Shown piece by piece: positions 16,101 through 23,965 of a stretch of 33,203 nucleotides of DNA. Where the stretch lies: NCBI GenBank assembly GCA_946479255.1, contig CAMLFK010000024.1, positions 1 to 33,203 of the forward strand. The letters run 5' to 3'. The translations under genes and the position numbers were made by a program. Numbering within the stretch: the first letter of the stretch is position 1; each line of letters starts with the position of its first letter. A model generated the notes under the pieces. It was given only the letters and a program-made list of their open reading frames with translations, was not told where the DNA came from and made no database searches. This DNA comes from an uncultured Oxalobacteraceae bacterium (GTDB taxonomy: Bacteria > Pseudomonadota > Gammaproteobacteria > Burkholderiales > Burkholderiaceae).

Positions 16101-17731
16101 TGTCCCAATGCAGTTCGCTCAGCGCCGCCGACCGCGCCCTGGTCAACGATGGCAACAACGTCGTCAACTGGTTGCGCGGCCAGCAGCAGCATGCCAACGA
16201 CAGCCTGTTCCGCAGCTACGCGAAAACCACCGACGCGAGCCCGATCCCGATCGTGCTGGGCGATATCGCATCGGCCAAGCCGGCCTACCTGCGCGAGCCG
16301 CGCAAAGGCTACACGCTGGCCGGCTATGCAGCCTACAAAGCTGCCTGGGCGGCGCGCCAGGCGACCGTGTTTGCCGCCGCCAACGACGGCATGCTGCATG
16401 CGTTCAAGGCCGGCCCGGGCGACCATGGCGAGGAAATGTGGGCTTACGTGCCGCGCATCACCATGAAGAAGCTGTACGCCCAGACCAGCCTGACTTATGG
16501 CACCAACCACCAGTTCACGGTCGACGGCTCGCCCGAAGTCGCTGACGTGCAGATCGGCGGCGCCTGGAAAACCGTGCTGGTGGCCGGCTTGAACGCCGGT
16601 GGCCGCGGCTACTATGCGCTCGACGTGACCGATCCGGTCAACCCGAAAGCGCTGTGGGAGATCTGCGCCGACAGCACCGTCTGCGCCATCAGCGATACCG
16701 ATCTGGGCCTGACATTCGGCAGCCCGCAGTTCGGCATGTGGAAAGGCCAGTGGGTAGTGTTCGTGACCTCGGGCTACAATAACGTGCCCGGCAGCGACGG
16801 GGTGGCCGGCGGCAGCGGCGGCGGCTTCCTGTATGTGATCAATGTCGGCACCGGCGCCATCATCGAAAAGATCGCTACCGGCTCCGGCGACCCCACCACG
16901 CCATCGGGCCTGGCCAAGATCACCGCCATCACCGCCAACCCGGATGCCGATCCGGTCATCACGCAGATCTATGGCGGCGACAACCTGGGCCAGATGTGGC
17001 GCTTCGACATGAGCGGGGCCGGAAGTGCCATCGTCAAGACCTTGCTGACCACGACCGGCGCAAGCCAGCCGATCACCACCCATCCGGATATCACCACCTG
17101 CGCAGTGGAGATACGCGATAGCGCCGGCGCGCTGCTCGACACGGTGGCCAGCAAGTTCGTGCTGTTCGGGACCGGCCGCCTGCTCGACTTGCCGGATGTC
17201 ACCGACAGCACGCTGCAGTCGACCTACCTGGTCAGGGATTCGGCCACGACCGTGTCCGCACGCGGCAGCACGATGGTCAAGCAAACCCTCAGCAGCGCCA
17301 CCGGCGGCTATGAGATCACCGGCCATGAGGTCGACCTGACCGTGCAGCCGGGCCGTACGTCCAAGGACGGCTGGTACGTCGACTTCAATCTCAACAGCGG
17401 GGAACGGGTGAACCTGGATCCGAAGATCGTCAGCGGCACCGCCAACGTCGTGACCAATATCCCGACCTCGTCCTCATCCTGCTCGGTGGGCGGTACCAGC
17501 AATGTGTACACCCTGAACGTCTGCAATGGCCACTACACCAGCGACAGCGGCCTGGCCGGGACGGTGCTGTCGAACACCTCGGTGGCGGTCGGTTTCATCA
17601 TCGTGCGCCTGCCTTCGGGCGCCCTGAAGATGGTGACCACCACGGCCGACGGACGCACCATCACCACCGGCGTGACGCCGGCGATCACCCGGGCGGCCCG
17701 CAAGGCGGGCTGGCGCCGGGTCGCCGACTGA
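13157..17731 (+). CDS. pilY1: Type IV pilus tip-associated adhesin PilY1
   Basis: A 1524-residue secreted tip adhesin and mechanosensor. ATG 13157 is preceded by ACGGAG at 6 nt. The signal peptide ends at about residue 25 (AQA). The N-terminal von Willebrand A-like region begins with PNLMVLFDNSGSM, giving a MIDAS-type motif DNSGS at 52-56. The C-terminal third is the PilY1 beta-propeller, with ANDGMLHAFKAG and YGGDNLGQMWRFDMSG repeats and a calcium-type Asp cluster around NPDADP. Between residues about 269 and 495 lie two diverged copies of an Ala/Ser/Thr-rich module that interrupts the vWA region. Last gene of the operon, ending 2 bp before the convergent DUF3108 gene. PilY1 works with PilV, PilW and PilX; its length is above the usual 1000-1200 because of the inserts. 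Confidence 0.93.
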   Translation: MQRSSISSVSLSLSLALVSGFAQAAPTNIAQVPLMNITGSGTIKPNLMVLFDNSGSMAQTYTPDYVNDSLCRSGATLSAGTRSCAPGDPPFMTADFNRQYYSPRITYTPPVRADGTSYASMTRARTSGWTSVAGDGFGINTTGLNMSSSGTINLTTGFPDLKWCNGSACVYNTATYSYPDSTYRTATAHTSNPYYYSIQAAEYCTDVTLKNCVSTTPGAAAPAGYPVAAKVRWCNSTALTTCQAKYLSPNYIYPRFSSPASAAAAAYGVITVGSSATSKPSTIMSITVAESGGPVVISNGAVSASTGSNTSTKQAQVAEAIAASIVAKTGLANQYTACVKTPSSGSVPSCSSWGITLATTNLVAVIPIDCVSGATSKALGQCSVVPDNSRNGWGVSAIVGAPATAFITVSGTTSTTATPVLASGTRLGATNIMGSSLTLSRGQSASSVASAIAAKIGTTGAIDAYAAPNAITNACAGKPAGVVCLVDPAGATGLAVTMAALSNNTGAGGNASQGSIVFTTTASNNSAEDVVPVSATPLSAGSAIFVRTDIVPSQTVYPKDANRSDCTSVANACSYDEEMTNFANWYTYYKTRNQMMKTALGRAFQPLNSNFRVGIVSLSVGAANGTFQQLPKDFTGTARSNWYDHLYGMNGSGGTPTRPALHNIGRMYADASNDVVEYPCQQNFTFVTSDGYWNGSAAATVTNTDSAESAARFCSRIKGCVDTRAQPPQSLADIALYWYNGGSNTGLATLNSAIDDLSKQGQVPAGPGENSHLHMKTYTLGLGMVGVMDFDRNYDTSPTVGGDFYKLVTAASGCPWNSNGTYVWPDPQTSSGSSTVQERVDDLWHAAINGHGKYLSAADPDEVVTGLNEALNNIQIRTGAAAAAATSTPNISQQDNDIFSDTFTTVKWYGELTDKKIDTVTGVVNPTVVWSTTDNLGKLVSAATDVRDIRMLDASSNTLKPFKYASMNALEKSWFDAKCVSLSQCSSLSAADRALVNDGNNVVNWLRGQQQHANDSLFRSYAKTTDASPIPIVLGDIASAKPAYLREPRKGYTLAGYAAYKAAWAARQATVFAAANDGMLHAFKAGPGDHGEEMWAYVPRITMKKLYAQTSLTYGTNHQFTVDGSPEVADVQIGGAWKTVLVAGLNAGGRGYYALDVTDPVNPKALWEICADSTVCAISDTDLGLTFGSPQFGMWKGQWVVFVTSGYNNVPGSDGVAGGSGGGFLYVINVGTGAIIEKIATGSGDPTTPSGLAKITAITANPDADPVITQIYGGDNLGQMWRFDMSGAGSAIVKTLLTTTGASQPITTHPDITTCAVEIRDSAGALLDTVASKFVLFGTGRLLDLPDVTDSTLQSTYLVRDSATTVSARGSTMVKQTLSSATGGYEITGHEVDLTVQPGRTSKDGWYVDFNLNSGERVNLDPKIVSGTANVVTNIPTSSSSCSVGGTSNVYTLNVCNGHYTSDSGLAGTVLSNTSVAVGFIIVRLPSGALKMVTTTADGRTITTGVTPAITRAARKAGWRRVAD

Positions 17732-17733
17732 AG

Positions 17734-18747
17734 TCAGGGCGGCGCCGCGCCGCCCAGCTCGATCCGCGTTGCCGTATGGGTGGTGACGCTGCCGTCGGCG
17801 GCGCTGCTGCGCAACTGCAGCGGCAGCCAGTGATGGCTGGGCGAGAGCCACACTTCCAGCCGGCCCGCGCCGGGTGTGCCCGAGACGATGAAGCGCAGCG
17901 CCTCGATGCGGCCGAGGCCGGACTCGATGGTCTCGCTGCCGGCCGGATCGAAGCGCACCGTGGCCACGCCGGCGGCCCCGCCGACGACGAAGACGATCGG
18001 CTGCGCCAGGCGTTGCGGATTGGCCAGGCCGACCGCCGCCAGCTGCATCAGCACCGACAGCCGGTCCTGGACTGAATCGATCATCGGATACTTCAGGTGG
18101 GTGGCGCTAAATGCCAGTTGGCGCGCGGCGCGGTCGAAATACGTGCGCTGCACGCCGCCGGCGCGCTCGTCGCTGGCGCTGGCCGGACTGATGCCGCCGT
18201 CGCCGATGCTGCCCTGGCTGCGCGTCACCTGGCCGGGCCCTTCATAGTCGAGCCGGTAACTGTCGCCGTTTTCCACCGTCCAGTTGAGTGTGGCCGTGTC
18301 CGCGCCTGGACCCGTCCCCGCGCCGGTGACCCTGTAGGCCAGTAGCGCCGATGGCGGCATGGTGGTGGGGTAGCGCAGCTGTACTTCGCTCATCAGGTCC
18401 AGCTGTTCGCCGGGCGCGACGGCCACCGCAAAGGCCGGAGCCGGAACCGGGCCGGGCGGTGCCGTGGCCGCTGCTTGCGGCTGGCCGGAGGCGGCCGCCG
18501 GCGCAGCCGGGGCCACGCCGGTCGCCGTGGCTTGCGCCGCCTCGGCGGGCGGCGCGGGCGGGACTTCCAGCGCGGCCCGGGGCTGCGCGGCGCGCAGGCG
18601 AAGCTGCAGCGCCGGACTGGCCGCTGCCGCCGGGTCGATGCGGCGTCCACGCTCGGCGATCAGCAGCAGCAGCAAGTGGGCGCCGGCCGACAGCAACAGC
18701 GCCGCCATCAGCGGCGCGCCGCGCCCGGACCATGGGAAAATTCTCAT
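17734..18747 (-). CDS. DUF3108 domain protein, periplasmic, membrane-anchored
   Basis: Unknown function. The 337 residues start with one transmembrane helix (about 11-31). An Ala/Pro-rich low-complexity stretch (about 37-110) comes next, then a beta-rich DUF3108 domain (about 115-330) recognised by its LNWTVENGDSYRLDYEG and GLGRIEALRFIVSG strands. DUF3108 proteins are periplasmic or outer-membrane-facing and uncharacterised. ATG at 18747-18745 follows a TATAGT box (18764-18759) closely, so a separate promoter is possible. It lies 47 bp downstream of mrcA on the same strand and its stop faces pilY1 at 2 bp. Envelope context suggests a cell-surface role (inference). Confidence 0.82.
   Translation of the reverse strand: MRIFPWSGRGAPLMAALLLSAGAHLLLLLIAERGRRIDPAAAASPALQLRLRAAQPRAALEVPPAPPAEAAQATATGVAPAAPAAASGQPQAAATAPPGPVPAPAFAVAVAPGEQLDLMSEVQLRYPTTMPPSALLAYRVTGAGTGPGADTATLNWTVENGDSYRLDYEGPGQVTRSQGSIGDGGISPASASDERAGGVQRTYFDRAARQLAFSATHLKYPMIDSVQDRLSVLMQLAAVGLANPQRLAQPIVFVVGGAAGVATVRFDPAGSETIESGLGRIEALRFIVSGTPGAGRLEVWLSPSHHWLPLQLRSSAADGSVTTHTATRIELGGAAPP
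17737..17755. terminator. GC stem at the convergent end of pilY1 and the DUF3108 gene
   Basis: Perfect arms GGGCGGCG (17737-17744) and CGCCGCCC (17748-17755) with a 3-nt loop start 6 bp after the pilY1 stop and sit inside the last codons of the DUF3108 gene. There is no T-run. It could weakly end the pil operon or simply be coding sequence. Confidence 0.25.
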
Positions 18748-18794
18748 CGCGCGATCTTACTATAGTGGCGCGGCGCTTCCCGGGCGCCGTTGCA

Positions 18795-21137
18795 TCAGAA
18801 CAACTCGTTCTTCACCGCTTCCTTGATGCGCTCCTCGGCCGGCACCGTCCTTGCCACGCCCACGTCCAGGCTGGTGACGCCGGTCCCGGGCGGGTTCTCG
18901 GCGTAGTAGTATTCATCGCCCACATACACCAGCCCCTCGGGCACCGGGCGCTCTTCGACCGGCACATCCTTCAAGGCCTTGGCCATGTAGCCGATCCAGA
19001 TCGGCAGGGCCAGGCCGCCACCGGTTTCCTTGTTACCCAGGTTCTTGGGCTGGTCGTAGCCGATCCACGCCACCCCGACCAGGTTGGTCTGGTAGCCGGC
19101 AAACCAGGCATCGATCGAATCGTTGGTGGTGCCGGTCTTGCCTGAAATATCGGTGCGCTTGAGCGACAGGGCCTTGGTGGCGGTGCCGAAGCGCACGACG
19201 TCCTTGAGCATGCTGTCGACCAGGTAAGCATTGCGGGCATCGATCACGCGGTTGGCCTCGTCGCCGGCGCGGTCGGGCGTGGCTTGCGACAGCACCTTGC
19301 CGTTGGCGTCGGTCACCTTGGAAATCAGGTAAGGGCTGATGCGGTAGCCGCCGTTGGCGAACACCGCGTAGGCGCCGGCCAGCTGCAGCGGCGTGGTGGC
19401 GCCGGCGCCCAGCGCCAGGGTCAGGTAGGGCGGGTTGCGCTCGGGCTCGAAGCCGAAGCGGGTCGTGTATTCCTGGCCATACTTGGCGCCGATCTTGTTG
19501 AGGATGCGGATCGAGACCATGTTCTTGGACTTGGTCAGGCCGCGCCGCATCGACATCGGGCCTTCGTACTTGCCGTCGTAGTTCTTCGGCTCCCAGGCCT
19601 GGCCGCCGGTCTGGCCGGCGTCGAAGGAGATCGGGGCGTCGTTGATCAGGGTGGCGGGCGACAGTCCGCGTTCGAGCGAGGCCGAGTAAATAAACGGCTT
19701 GAACGAGGAGCCCGGCTGGCGCCAGGCCTGGGTCACGTGATTGAACTTGTTGCGGTTGTAGTCGAAGCCGCCCACCAGCGCGCGGATGGCGCCGTCGCGC
19801 GTGTCGGTGGCCACAAACGCCGATTCCACCGCCGGCATCTGGGTGATGCTCCAGACCGTGCCGCCATCCTGGCTGACCCGGATCACGGCGCCGCGCTTGA
19901 TGCGGCGGTTCGGCGCGGCTTTTTCGGACAGCCAGGAGGAGCCGAACGCGAGACCGCTGCCGGTGATCTTGATTTCTTCGCCAGACGCCGTCACGGCCGT
20001 GACTTCCTTGGGCGAGGCGGCCAGCACCATCGCGGCCACGATGTCGTCGCTGTCCGGATGCTCGGCCAGTTCGGCTTCGACGGCTTCATCGGCTTCTTCT
20101 TTATTCTTTGGAATGTCGATATAGGCTTCCGGACCGCGGTAGGGGTGGCGCCGTTCATATTCCATCACGCCGTGGCGCAGCGCCAGGTAGGCGGCGTCCT
20201 GGTCGGCCTTGGTGATGGTGGTAAATACGTTCAGGCCGCGCGTGTAGGTGTCTTCCTTGAACTGCTCATACACCAGCTGGCGTGCCATTTCGGCCACGTA
20301 TTCGGCGTGCACGCCGAAGTCGGCGCTGTCGGTCTTGACGCGCAGGCGTTCTTCGCGCGCTTCCTCGTACTGGGCGTCGGTGATGTAGCCCAGGGTGTGC
20401 ATGCGCTGCAGAATATATTGCTGGCGCGTGCGGGCGCGCTTGGGGTTGACCACTGGGTTGTAGGCCGACGGCGCCTTCGGCAGGCCGGCCAGCATGGCCG
20501 CTTCGGCCACGCTGATGTCTTTTAACTGTTTGCCGAAATAGATCTGCGCGGCGGACGCGAAGCCGAACGCGCGCTGGCCCAGGTAGATCTGGTTCATATA
20601 GACCTCAAGGATCTGGTCCTTGGTGAGGTTCTTTTCGATCTTCCACGCCAGCAGCACTTCATAGGCCTTGCGCTTGAAGGTTTGTTCGCTCGACAGGAAG
20701 AAGTTGCGCGCCACCTGCTGGGTGATGGTGGAGGCGCCGTGCTTGGCGCCGCCGCGCAGATTGTGCAGGGTGGCGCGCAGGATGCCGACGTAGTCGATTC
20801 CCGAATGCGTATAAAAGGCGGTATCCTCGATCGACAGCACGGCCTTTTTCATCACGTCGGGAATCTCCTTGATGTGGACCAGGTTGCGGCGCTCCTCGCC
20901 GAACTCGCCGATCAGCACATTATCGGCGGAGAAAATCCGCAGCGGCATCTTGGGGCGGTAGTCGGTCAGGGTATCGAGGGCGGGCAGGTTGGGGTAGGCC
21001 ATCGCCAGTGCAAAAACGACAATCAGGACGCCCACCACGGCGGTGCCGAGGGCGGCGCCCAGCATCAGCAGCAAAATGCGCTTGGCCGAGCGCGGCGGCG
21101 CCGGAGTAGCCTTGGCGTCGGGTTTGGTCGATGTCAT
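18795..21137 (-). CDS. mrcA: Penicillin-binding protein 1A, bifunctional peptidoglycan synthase
   Basis: Polymerises glycan strands and cross-links stem peptides in the periplasm. From ATG 21137 it has 780 residues: a transmembrane anchor (about 20-48), then a GT51 glycosyltransferase with catalytic Glu104 in EDTAFYTHSGID and GASTITQQVARNFFL. An OB-like insert follows, and a transpeptidase domain with the nucleophile Ser477 (SSFK), SKN at 537-539 and KTGT at 667-670. All motifs are intact. A TTG 33 bp upstream is in frame, but it lies at or before the expected transcription start of the TATAAT box (21178-21173), so the ATG is preferred. Divergent from pilMNOPQ, as in Pseudomonas (there named ponA). 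Confidence 0.96.
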   Translation of the reverse strand: MTSTKPDAKATPAPPRSAKRILLLMLGAALGTAVVGVLIVVFALAMAYPNLPALDTLTDYRPKMPLRIFSADNVLIGEFGEERRNLVHIKEIPDVMKKAVLSIEDTAFYTHSGIDYVGILRATLHNLRGGAKHGASTITQQVARNFFLSSEQTFKRKAYEVLLAWKIEKNLTKDQILEVYMNQIYLGQRAFGFASAAQIYFGKQLKDISVAEAAMLAGLPKAPSAYNPVVNPKRARTRQQYILQRMHTLGYITDAQYEEAREERLRVKTDSADFGVHAEYVAEMARQLVYEQFKEDTYTRGLNVFTTITKADQDAAYLALRHGVMEYERRHPYRGPEAYIDIPKNKEEADEAVEAELAEHPDSDDIVAAMVLAASPKEVTAVTASGEEIKITGSGLAFGSSWLSEKAAPNRRIKRGAVIRVSQDGGTVWSITQMPAVESAFVATDTRDGAIRALVGGFDYNRNKFNHVTQAWRQPGSSFKPFIYSASLERGLSPATLINDAPISFDAGQTGGQAWEPKNYDGKYEGPMSMRRGLTKSKNMVSIRILNKIGAKYGQEYTTRFGFEPERNPPYLTLALGAGATTPLQLAGAYAVFANGGYRISPYLISKVTDANGKVLSQATPDRAGDEANRVIDARNAYLVDSMLKDVVRFGTATKALSLKRTDISGKTGTTNDSIDAWFAGYQTNLVGVAWIGYDQPKNLGNKETGGGLALPIWIGYMAKALKDVPVEERPVPEGLVYVGDEYYYAENPPGTGVTSLDVGVARTVPAEERIKEAVKNELF

Positions 21138-21172
21138 TACGGGTCGATTCGTCAAGTTTATTAAGGACAATC

Positions 21173-21178
21173 ATTATA
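21173..21178 (-). promoter_or_regulatory. Consensus -10 box of mrcA
   Basis: A perfect TATAAT on the minus strand, 35 bp before the ATG at 21137. No good -35 is found at 16-18 bp, where the sequence is GC-rich and adjoins a hairpin, so activator or other control is possible. Confidence 0.4.
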
Positions 21179-21209
21179 GAGCAGCCCTTTTTGGGGCGGC
21201 GCACCTGTT

Positions 21210-21249
21210 CCGTGGGCAGATCGGCAAGCAATTGCCGGTCTGCCCACGG
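21210..21249. repeat. Strong 18-bp hairpin between divergent mrcA and pilM
   Basis: Arms 21210-21227 and 21232-21249 pair over 18 bp (CCGTGGGCAGA with TCTGCCCACGG, CGGCAA with TTGCCG), with one T/G wobble and a 4-nt GCAA loop. No T-run follows on either strand. It is placed upstream of both genes, where a terminator is not expected. Confidence 0.65.
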
Positions 21250-21387
21250 CTTCCTTAATGCTCTTGACAACTGTGATGGTAACTGGTTCACAGAGTGTGG
21301 TTTCGGCGCCTATTGGCCAAATATTACAATGCAGAAATACCTTTACACCCCGTCGGCTCTGTTGCTACGATTTAATGTATTGCCTCA

Positions 21388-21417
21388 TGTACAGAGGCTA
21401 AATAACGGTTTTATAAC
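21388..21417 (+). promoter_or_regulatory. Possible sigma-70 promoter of pilMNOPQ
   Basis: TGTACA (21388-21393) and TATAAC (21412-21417) with an 18-bp spacer match the -35 and -10 at 4 and 5 of 6 positions. A leader of about 85 nt would precede pilM. Judged by eye only. Confidence 0.3.
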
Positions 21418-21496
21418 AAATTTCCCCGACAGCGGGCCAGTTTCATTATTCGATCTGCAAGCCAGTTGGCATAGCGGAAAGTACGACGTAGTAGGT

Positions 21497-21502
21497 AAGG
21501 AG
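21497..21502 (+). promoter_or_regulatory. Ribosome binding site fixing the GTG start of pilM
   Basis: AAGGAG 7 nt before GTG 21510 is the strongest site in the cluster and supports the non-ATG start. Confidence 0.65.
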
Positions 21503-21509
21503 TGCGCTC

Positions 21510-22595
21510 GTGATCAATCTTGGTTCTCTGTTCGGACAAGCCAGCCCCCCGCTGGTGGGGCTCGATATCAGTACCTCAGGCGTTCGGCTGGTGGAGCTGG
21601 CCGACGCCGGTAAAGGCGAATTGCGCCTGGAACGTTACGCGGCCGAGCCCTTCCTGCGCGGCTCCGTGGTGGACGGCAATATCGACAACATGGATGCGGT
21701 CGTCGACGCGGTCCGCCGCGTGTGGAAAAAAAGCGGCACCCGCGCCAAGCTGGTGGCCTTGGGCATGCCGCCCGCTTCCGTCATCACCAAGAAAATCATC
21801 CTGCCCGCCGGACTGTCGGAAGACCAGCTGGAGGTGCAGGTCGAGTCGGAAGCGAGCCAGTATATTCCGTTTGCCCTCGATGAAGTCAGCCTCGACTTCG
21901 ACCTGCTCGGCCCGGCGCCAAATTCGCCCGAGGACGTGGAAGTCATGCTGGCCGCCGCACGCAAGGAGAAGGTCGAGGACCGGGTGGCGATCGCCGAATC
22001 GGCCGGCCTGACCGCGGTCATCATGGACGTCGAATCGTACGCGGCCCGCGCCGCGCTGGACCGGGTGCTGGTGCACTCGGCCGGACATGGCGCGCCGGAC
22101 GGCCAGATCATCGCGCTGTTCCAGATGGGCGCCCAGGTCACCCACATTTCCATCCTGCTCGACGGCAGCACCATTTACGAACGCGAACAGCCCTTTGGCG
22201 GCAACCAGCTGACCCAGGACATCGTGCGCGCTTACGGCATGTCCTACGAGGAAGCCGACAACAAGAAGAAGTCGGGCGACCTGCCGGCCACCTACAAGGA
22301 CGAGCTGCTCACGCCTTTCCTGGAAAGCGCCGCGCTGGAAGTCACGCGCGCCATCCAGTTTTTCTATACCTCCACGCCGTACACCCGCATCGACCAGCTG
22401 TTCCTGGCCGGCGGCTGCGCCATGATCCCCGGCCTGCTGGAGGTCATCGCCAGCCGCACCAAGATATCCAGCGCCGTGGTCTCGCCTTTCAAGGGCATGT
22501 CGCTGGGACCGGCGGTGCGTGAACAACAGCTGCGCCTGGAGGCGCCGGCTTACCTGGTCGCTTGCGGACTGGCTTTGCGGAGGTTCGGCCGATGA
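21510..22595 (+). CDS. pilM: Type IV pilus assembly ATPase-fold protein PilM
   Basis: Cytosolic actin/FtsA-like protein that links the pilus motor side to the inner-membrane PilNO complex. The 361 residues begin at GTG 21510 with a strong ribosome site. The first phosphate-loop strand GLDISTSGVRLVEL (around 17-30), the central region VQVESEASQYIPFALDEVSLDF, and the late FLAGGCAMIPGL strand-turn are family hallmarks. It binds the INLLPHR tail of PilN, which is present in the next gene. It ends in an ATGA overlap with pilN. First gene of pilMNOPQ. Confidence 0.96.
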   Translation: MINLGSLFGQASPPLVGLDISTSGVRLVELADAGKGELRLERYAAEPFLRGSVVDGNIDNMDAVVDAVRRVWKKSGTRAKLVALGMPPASVITKKIILPAGLSEDQLEVQVESEASQYIPFALDEVSLDFDLLGPAPNSPEDVEVMLAAARKEKVEDRVAIAESAGLTAVIMDVESYAARAALDRVLVHSAGHGAPDGQIIALFQMGAQVTHISILLDGSTIYEREQPFGGNQLTQDIVRAYGMSYEEADNKKKSGDLPATYKDELLTPFLESAALEVTRAIQFFYTSTPYTRIDQLFLAGGCAMIPGLLEVIASRTKISSAVVSPFKGMSLGPAVREQQLRLEAPAYLVACGLALRRFGR

Positions 22596-23272
22596 TGAAA
22601 ATTAACCTGCTGCCGCACCGCGAAGCCAAACGCAAGCAGAAGAAAGCGGCTTTTATCGCACTGATGGCGCTGATGGGCATTGCCGGCGCCGTGGTGGTGA
22701 TGAGCGTGGGCGGCTACAACGCGCGCCAGATCTCCATCCAGGAACAGCGCAACAGCATCATCCAAGCCGCCAACGCCGACCTCGACAAGAAAATCGCCGA
22801 GATCGCCACCCTGAAACAGGAAATCGAGTCGCTCAAGGCGCGCCAGCAGGCGGTCGAGGATTTGCAGGGCGACCGCAACCAGCCGGTGTACCTGCTCGAC
22901 GAACTGGTCAAGCAGACCCCGCAGGGCGTGTACCTGCGTGCCTTCAAGCAGGATGGCCAGAAGGTGGTGCTGTCCGGCTACGCGCAGTCGCAGGAACGGG
23001 TGGCCGAACTGCTGCGCAACCTGGCCAGCAATTCACCATGGCTGGAGCGCCCCGACCTGACCGAGGTGAAAGCCGTGCTGTTGGCGGGCAGCAAAAATGG
23101 CCGCAAGGTCGTCGAATTTACCCTGGCAGTGGGCATCAAGCGCCCGCGTGACAAGGATGCTGCAGCCGCCGCCGCCGCCCTGCCTGGCGCCAAGCCGGCA
23201 GCCGGCGCCGCGGTGGACGCTGCGGCGCCGGGCCTCGCGAGCGCCGCGGCGGCCAAAGCCGCGGCCAAATAA
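22592..23272 (+). CDS. pilN: Type IV pilus inner-membrane alignment protein PilN
   Basis: A 226-residue bitopic membrane protein. The cytosolic N-terminus MMKINLLPHR carries the PilM-binding motif INLLPHR. A transmembrane helix (about 19-40) is followed by a periplasmic coiled-coil (about 50-90) and a small ferredoxin-like domain. The last 35 residues are Ala-rich and low complexity, longer than usual. Start ATG 22592 follows GGAGG at 8 nt and overlaps the pilM stop (ATGA); an upstream in-frame start at 22562 is rejected. It forms a heterodimer with PilO. Confidence 0.95.
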   Translation: MMKINLLPHREAKRKQKKAAFIALMALMGIAGAVVVMSVGGYNARQISIQEQRNSIIQAANADLDKKIAEIATLKQEIESLKARQQAVEDLQGDRNQPVYLLDELVKQTPQGVYLRAFKQDGQKVVLSGYAQSQERVAELLRNLASNSPWLERPDLTEVKAVLLAGSKNGRKVVEFTLAVGIKRPRDKDAAAAAAALPGAKPAAGAAVDAAAPGLASAAAAKAAAK

Positions 23273-23290
23273 GCAGGAACGGAGAGCAGC

Positions 23291-23965
23291 ATGAATATTG
23301 ATCTGAAAGAGCTCGGCGCCTCGTTGAGCGGGCAGTTCCAGGGCCTGGCGGGCCGTCCGCCCGGCCAGTGGCCGCTGGCCCCGCGCATCCTGTGTGGCAT
23401 CGGCGTGATGCTGGCGGTGATCGGCGTGGGCTATTTCCTTTACTGGAGCGGCCAGTTCGAAGAACACGAGGGCCTGGTGGCACAGGAAGCGAGCCTCAAG
23501 GAAGAGTACCGCAGCAAGATGGCCCAGGCGATCAACCTGGACGCCCTGAAGGCCCAGCGCCTGCAGGTCGACCAGTACGTCGACCGCCTGCAAAAGCAAT
23601 TGCCGAGCAAGGCCGAGATGGCCGCGCTGCTGTCGGATATCAACCAGGCCGGGCTTGGCCGCGGCTTGCAGTTCGAGCTGTTCAAGCCGGGCCAGGTGGT
23701 GCTGCGCGACTACTACGCGGAACTGCCGATCGACATCAAGGTAACCGGCAGTTACCATGACATCGGCGCCTTCGCCAGCGACATGGCCAACCTGCCGCGC
23801 ATCGTCACCTTGAACAATATGGCGCTCACCGGCGGCAAGGACGGCGTGCTGACCCTGGACGCGGTGGCCAAGACCTTCCGCTATCTGGATCCGGAAGAAG
23901 CGGCCGCGGCGCGCAAGCTCAAGGCCGAGCGTGACAAGAAAGCCAAAGAGGGGGCCGCCAAATGA
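23291..23965 (+). CDS. pilO: Type IV pilus inner-membrane alignment protein PilO
   Basis: A 224-residue partner of PilN. A long cytosolic N-terminus (1-32) precedes a transmembrane helix (about 33-51), a periplasmic coiled-coil (about 55-110, with LPSKAEMAALLSDINQAG), and a ferredoxin-like domain containing ELPIDIKVTGSYHDIGAFASDMANLPRI, a strong PilO signature. The GGAGAG site at 23281 lies 5 nt before the start. It ends in an ATGA overlap with pilP. PilNO heterodimers receive the lipoprotein PilP in the periplasm. Confidence 0.95.
   Translation: MNIDLKELGASLSGQFQGLAGRPPGQWPLAPRILCGIGVMLAVIGVGYFLYWSGQFEEHEGLVAQEASLKEEYRSKMAQAINLDALKAQRLQVDQYVDRLQKQLPSKAEMAALLSDINQAGLGRGLQFELFKPGQVVLRDYYAELPIDIKVTGSYHDIGAFASDMANLPRIVTLNNMALTGGKDGVLTLDAVAKTFRYLDPEEAAAARKLKAERDKKAKEGAAK

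Larger units (their letters stand above)
21138..21509. other. Divergent mrcA/pilM control region
   Basis: This 372-bp gap contains the mrcA -10 box, an 18-bp-stem hairpin (21210-21249), a possible pilM promoter (21388-21417) and the pilM ribosome site (21497-21502). It is more AT-rich than its flanks. I see no gene in it. Confidence 0.65.

Noticed and set aside
14723..17326. 867-codon open frame antisense to pilY1
   Set aside because: It mirrors a clear PilY1 protein, reads as low-complexity Gly/Arg/Ala/His-rich sequence and has no family motif; it arises from high GC and codon bias.
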